A stretch of DNA of 57,863 nt from assembly GCA_027315005.1 (NCBI GenBank), contig DAHUZT010000075.1, forward strand, positions 1-57,863. Direction: 5' to 3'. Origin of the DNA: Acidimicrobiaceae bacterium. GTDB lineage: Bacteria; Actinomycetota; Acidimicrobiia; Acidimicrobiales; RAAP-2. The translations under genes were made by a program, and so were the position numbers. Below the pieces are notes generated by a model, which was given only the letters and a program-made list of their open reading frames with translations, had not been told where the DNA came from and ran no database searches. This document shows positions 56,264-57,863 of this stretch, one piece after another; within the stretch, counting starts at the first letter, position 1, and every line of letters starts with the position of its first letter.

Positions 56264-57863
56264 TTACCTGGTGAGCGGCTCGGCGACCGTCCCGGAGCGA
56301 GTCTCGGCGACCGTCCCGGCACCGACCTCGGACGCAGCCAGGTCACCCACCTCGAAGAACCCCGAACCGACCTCTTCAGAGAAGGTCTCGTCACCGTGGA
56401 TGTAGCGACCACCCCGCAGCCACGAGGCGATGGCGGCGAGGAAGGTGACCCCGGCCGCGAAGTCGAAGGCCAGATGCAGACCCTCTTGGAAGGCGGGCGA
56501 GATGGTCAGCGGGAAGAAGCTGCGTCCCGTGAGGTAGCTCGCCCGCGACCGGCCGACGACAGCCAGGACGTGAGCCGGCAGCAGGGTTTGCATCGGGTTG
56601 TAGCCCAGGAAGGCGGCGAACAGCGAGCCGATGGGAGGGAGGTGGGAGACGGCCTGGGCCTGGGTAGAAGGCACCCCTTGACCGATCAGTCCGTGGTACA
56701 GGTGGCCGGGGAGGGCCGAGGCGAGCCCGAGCGTCACGATCGAGAAGAAGATGCCGATCGACAGGACCTGGGCCGAGTTCATAAAGGTGGCGTTCATCCC
56801 CGCCCCCGCCCCCCGCTGGTCCGGAGGAAGGCTGTTCATCACCGCCGTCTGGTTGGGAGCGAAGAACATGCCCGAGCTGAGGGAGAACAGCAGGATGACG
56901 GCGGCGAAGTCCCAATAGCTGAAGTTCATGGGCAAGAGGTTCAACAGCAGGTAGCTGACGGTGGCGCCGACCAGCCCTACTGTGGCGATCTCCCGGGCGC
57001 CCCACCGGTCGGCCAGGATCCCAGAGATCGGGCCGGTGATGAGGAATCCGATGGTCAGCGGGATGAGATAGATGCCTGCCCACAGCGGAGTCTGCGAGAA
57101 GTTGTATCCGTGCTGGGGAAGCCAGATTCCCTGCAACCAGATGATCAGCATGAACTGCAGGCCGCCACGGCCGATGGCAGAGAGCAGGGAGGCAGAGACG
57201 CCGGCGGCGAAGGGCCGGATCCGGAACAGGTGCAGGCGGAACATCGGGTTGTCGACGCGGAGCTCGATGAGCACGAAGGCGACCAGCAGGATCACGCCGG
57301 CGATGACCGTACCGAGGACCAGGGGGCTGGTCCATCCCATGGTGTGGCCGCCGTAGGGCTGGATGCCGTAGACGATGCCGACCAGGAGGGAGATCAGGCC
57401 GACGGCGAAGGTGATGTTACCGGGCCAGTCGATCGACGTCTTGATCCGGATGCTGGTGTCCCGGAGCTTGAGGTACGCCCAGACCGTCCCGAACACACCG
57501 AAGGGAACGGACACCAAGAAGACGAGTCTCCACTCGATGGGAGCGAGCAAGCCACCGAGGATCAGGCCGAGGAACGATCCGGTGACCAGAGCCACGCCGT
57601 TGATGCCCATGGCCTTGCCGCGTTCGTCGTCGGGGAAGGCGTCGGTGATGATGGCGCTCGAATTGGCGAAGAGGAAGGCACCTCCCACGCCCTGGCCCAC
57701 GCGCATGAGGATGATCCAGATGGCGGCACCGGCTCCCGTCATCCAGGTCACCGACAGGAGGACCGAGAAGACGGTGAACACGGCGAAGCCGACGTTGTAC
57801 ATCTTGACCCGGCCGTACATGTCGCCCAGGCGGCCGAGGCTGACCACGAGCACCGCGGTTACC
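56264..57863 (-). CDS. MFS drug transporter, 14-TM type (5' end outside window)
   Basis: The right edge cuts this gene. The visible ~533 residues begin in the middle of the transporter, at the motif A region (SLGRLGDMYGRVKMYNVGF), so about 70-80 N-terminal residues are missing. Later features are GQGVGGAFLFANSSAIITDAF, GSFLGLILGGLLAPIEWR (motif C region) and several TM segments to about residue 490. The soluble tail has a short imperfect repeat, GTVAE. It is of the EmrB/QacA DHA2 type. It converges on the MBL-fold gene 16 bases away. Confidence 0.9.
   Translation of the reverse strand, partial: VTAVLVVSLGRLGDMYGRVKMYNVGFAVFTVFSVLLSVTWMTGAGAAIWIILMRVGQGVGGAFLFANSSAIITDAFPDDERGKAMGINGVALVTGSFLGLILGGLLAPIEWRLVFLVSVPFGVFGTVWAYLKLRDTSIRIKTSIDWPGNITFAVGLISLLVGIVYGIQPYGGHTMGWTSPLVLGTVIAGVILLVAFVLIELRVDNPMFRLHLFRIRPFAAGVSASLLSAIGRGGLQFMLIIWLQGIWLPQHGYNFSQTPLWAGIYLIPLTIGFLITGPISGILADRWGAREIATVGLVGATVSYLLLNLLPMNFSYWDFAAVILLFSLSSGMFFAPNQTAVMNSLPPDQRGAGAGMNATFMNSAQVLSIGIFFSIVTLGLASALPGHLYHGLIGQGVPSTQAQAVSHLPPIGSLFAAFLGYNPMQTLLPAHVLAVVGRSRASYLTGRSFFPLTISPAFQEGLHLAFDFAAGVTFLAAIASWLRGGRYIHGDETFSEEVGSGFFEVGDLAASEVGAGTVAETRSGTVAEPLTR

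Overview
This is a high-GC bacterial chromosome segment centred on the replication origin. The order trxB-trxA-cwlM-parB-parA-rsmG-jag-yidC-yidD-rnpA-rpmH-dnaA-oriC-dnaN-recF-dciA-gyrB-gyrA, followed by an fhaA-fhaB-pstP-pbpA-pknB, trpG and crgA cluster, is the Actinomycetota layout. The presence of only one PASTA kinase, the absence of rodA beside pbpA, and F420-type luciferase-like oxidoreductases suggest a deep actinobacterial branch such as Acidimicrobiia. That placement is inferred from gene order, not from a search.

Region by region. 1-3.7 kb: a DegV lipid-binding protein cut by the left edge, a small membrane protein, thioredoxin reductase, thioredoxin and a CwlM-like degenerate amidase. 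3.7-10.8 kb (minus strand): chromosome segregation (ParAB with two parS sites), RsmG, KhpB/Jag, YidC, YidD, RnpA and L34. 10.8-20.1 kb (plus strand): dnaA, oriC, dnaN, recF, dciA, gyrB and gyrA. oriC shows DnaA boxes, DnaA-trio-like triplets and an AT-rich unwinding element. 20.3-34.5 kb: tRNA-Ile, then accessory and housekeeping genes (PadR regulator, secreted lipase, deacetylase-fold enzyme, beta carbonic anhydrase, RodZ-like protein, pirin, a flavin monooxygenase, an MFS exporter fused to a winged helix, TetR, DinB), ending with tRNA-Leu. 34.7-41.8 kb: the phosphosignalling and cell-wall cluster. 41.9-50.9 kb: metabolic genes. 50.9-54.4 kb: an Rpf-like secreted protein, GlmS and a small unknown gene. 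54.4-55.3 kb holds two gene remnants: a LuxR DNA-binding tail and a decayed ada-alkA gene. The window ends in an MBL-fold hydrolase and an MFS transporter cut by the right edge.

How the genes work together: DnaA opens oriC, DciA presumably helps load the helicase, the clamp (DnaN) and gyrase support elongation, and ParA/ParB acting on parS next to the origin segregate it. The FHA/PP2C/PBP/PASTA-kinase cluster, CwlM and CrgA form the Ser/Thr-phosphorylation circuit that controls wall synthesis and division in actinobacteria.

The window is mostly conserved core genome. I do not see a convincing new system. The points most worth checking are the origin architecture, a DnaA-box-like inverted repeat between cwlM and parB, the missing rodA/pknA, the ada-alkA and LuxR remnants, an AT-rich rare-codon patch inside yidC, and two short tandem repeats in intergenic positions.
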